Origin: Liolophura sinensis
Taxonomy: Eukaryota > Mollusca > Polyplacophora > Chitonida > Chitonidae
Reading direction: 5' to 3'
NCBI RefSeq assembly: GCF_032854445.1
Contig: NC_088301.1
Span: 27,638,402 to 27,702,401 of the forward strand
DNA length: 64,000 nucleotides
Each line of letters opens with the position of its first letter. Positions within the stretch are counted from its first letter, which is position 1. The translations under genes were made by a program, and so were the position numbers. This document shows, piece by piece, positions 63,531 through 64,000 of the stretch. Under the pieces are notes generated by a model that saw nothing but the letters and a program-made list of their open reading frames with translations, was not told the origin of the DNA and did no database searches.

Positions 63531-63634
63531 CGACTGAAAAAAGAACTGGTCTTGTGCCAGCAACTGTCACTCACAGCTATAATATGTTTCGCTTCTTGAG
63601 GTGCATAGTTTCTTGCAACTCATATGCGGTCCTA

Positions 63635-64000
63635 CGTTAGTAGCAAGTTGCCGTGCCTGACCGTCATGCCTGACTTGTTCCAGACTCTTGTATATTGTTT
63701 AAGTGCATGGCTATGTGTATTAATGCTCAGCGTTACGCCTGGTCACATTTACTTGTTACGTCACATTTCCTATACTCAAACACTCTTTAGCCCTACATAT
63801 ACATAGAAGTGTTACTGAGAGCTATACAGAATATAGAATATAGTTATATTTAGACGCTTCTTATATCTTAGCATATTGCTCAATGAAGCCTTCTTTAAAT
63901 TCTTCCATGAAAACATTCTTCTATTCCCAGACAATGCTGTAAATCACTCTGATTCACATGAATTTTAACCACAAGAAAATATGAACCCAAAAAAATATAC
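63635..64000. other. intergenic edge, nothing recognised
   Basis: AT-rich sequence to the window end. The small frame at 63624-63806 has no support. Confidence 0.5.

Larger units (their letters stand above)
62349..63634 (-). mobile_element. DNA element E, copy 3, inverted and split by two SINE B
   Basis: The left edge matches the right end of copy 1 in reverse complement (GGTCTGGTACGGTAAGGC, GCAAATTTCAAAAT, AAATTTCCAAATC). Here the terminal ~40 bp is repeated about four times in tandem (62351-62490). The interior piece at 63104-63217 carries GAGGAAGAGTTCGAATCTTT, and the right edge (63541-63634) matches the left end of copy 1. SINE B copies at 62800 and 63218 fill the rest. Confidence 0.75.

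Overview
This window looks like a piece of animal nuclear genome, most likely from a lophotrochozoan such as a marine mollusc; a brachiopod is not excluded. The reasons are intron-split genes with GT-AG junctions, AATAAA signals, low gene density, many micro- and minisatellites, and a dense population of tRNA-headed SINEs that end in a 'TTCTTGAGTACGGCGTAAAAC' tail plus an A-rich simple repeat. I associate that tail with molluscan genomes, from memory and not from a search. There is no prokaryotic operon, CRISPR array or viral genome.

Genes I can support are four functional or near-functional loci and one transposase fossil. (1) The first coding exon of a beta-secretase (BACE)-like membrane aspartic protease lies on the minus strand at 3517-3855; the rest of that gene would lie beyond the left edge. 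(2) A complete 12-exon DBH-like copper monooxygenase gene (MOXD1 family) lies on the plus strand at 17553-28517. All six copper ligands are visible and every exon phase fits. (3) A single-exon Mab-21/cGAS-like nucleotidyltransferase lies on the minus strand at 32008-33212, split by a one-base frameshift in an A-run. (4) A single-exon, secreted, 748-residue multi-EGF protein lies on the plus strand at 54563-56809. (5) A broken P-element/THAP9-like transposase lies on the plus strand at 36843-37643.

Most of the rest is mobile DNA. SINE family A (about 20 full or partial copies, several with perfect 11-13 bp target duplications) and SINE family B (five copies) are scattered throughout and nest in one another. 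A non-autonomous DNA element here called E has three copies (28809-30154, 34612-35545, 62349-63634). The first carries an exact 110-bp copy of the start of the cGAS-like gene. A small TA-target element here called M has three copies. There are also foldback or long-TIR elements at 1.07-1.99, 6.17-6.75, 24.42-24.94, 30.97-31.56, 47.80-48.05 and 61.98-62.35 kb.

Tandem arrays include a 43-bp minisatellite of about 31 units with higher-order structure (13.4-14.8 kb), a 48-bp minisatellite of about 29 units (59.0-60.4 kb), a roughly 175-bp repeat overlapping the 3' end of the cGAS-like gene, a long TA tract (43.1 kb) and a 250-bp CA/CG tract (51.2 kb).

The genes do not form an obvious functional unit. 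The MOXD1-like, BACE-like and EGF proteins all enter the secretory pathway. The cGAS-like gene would belong to cytosolic nucleic-acid sensing or Mab-21-type functions. The most interesting relationship is the recent capture of an immune-type gene fragment by element E only about 3 kb from its source.
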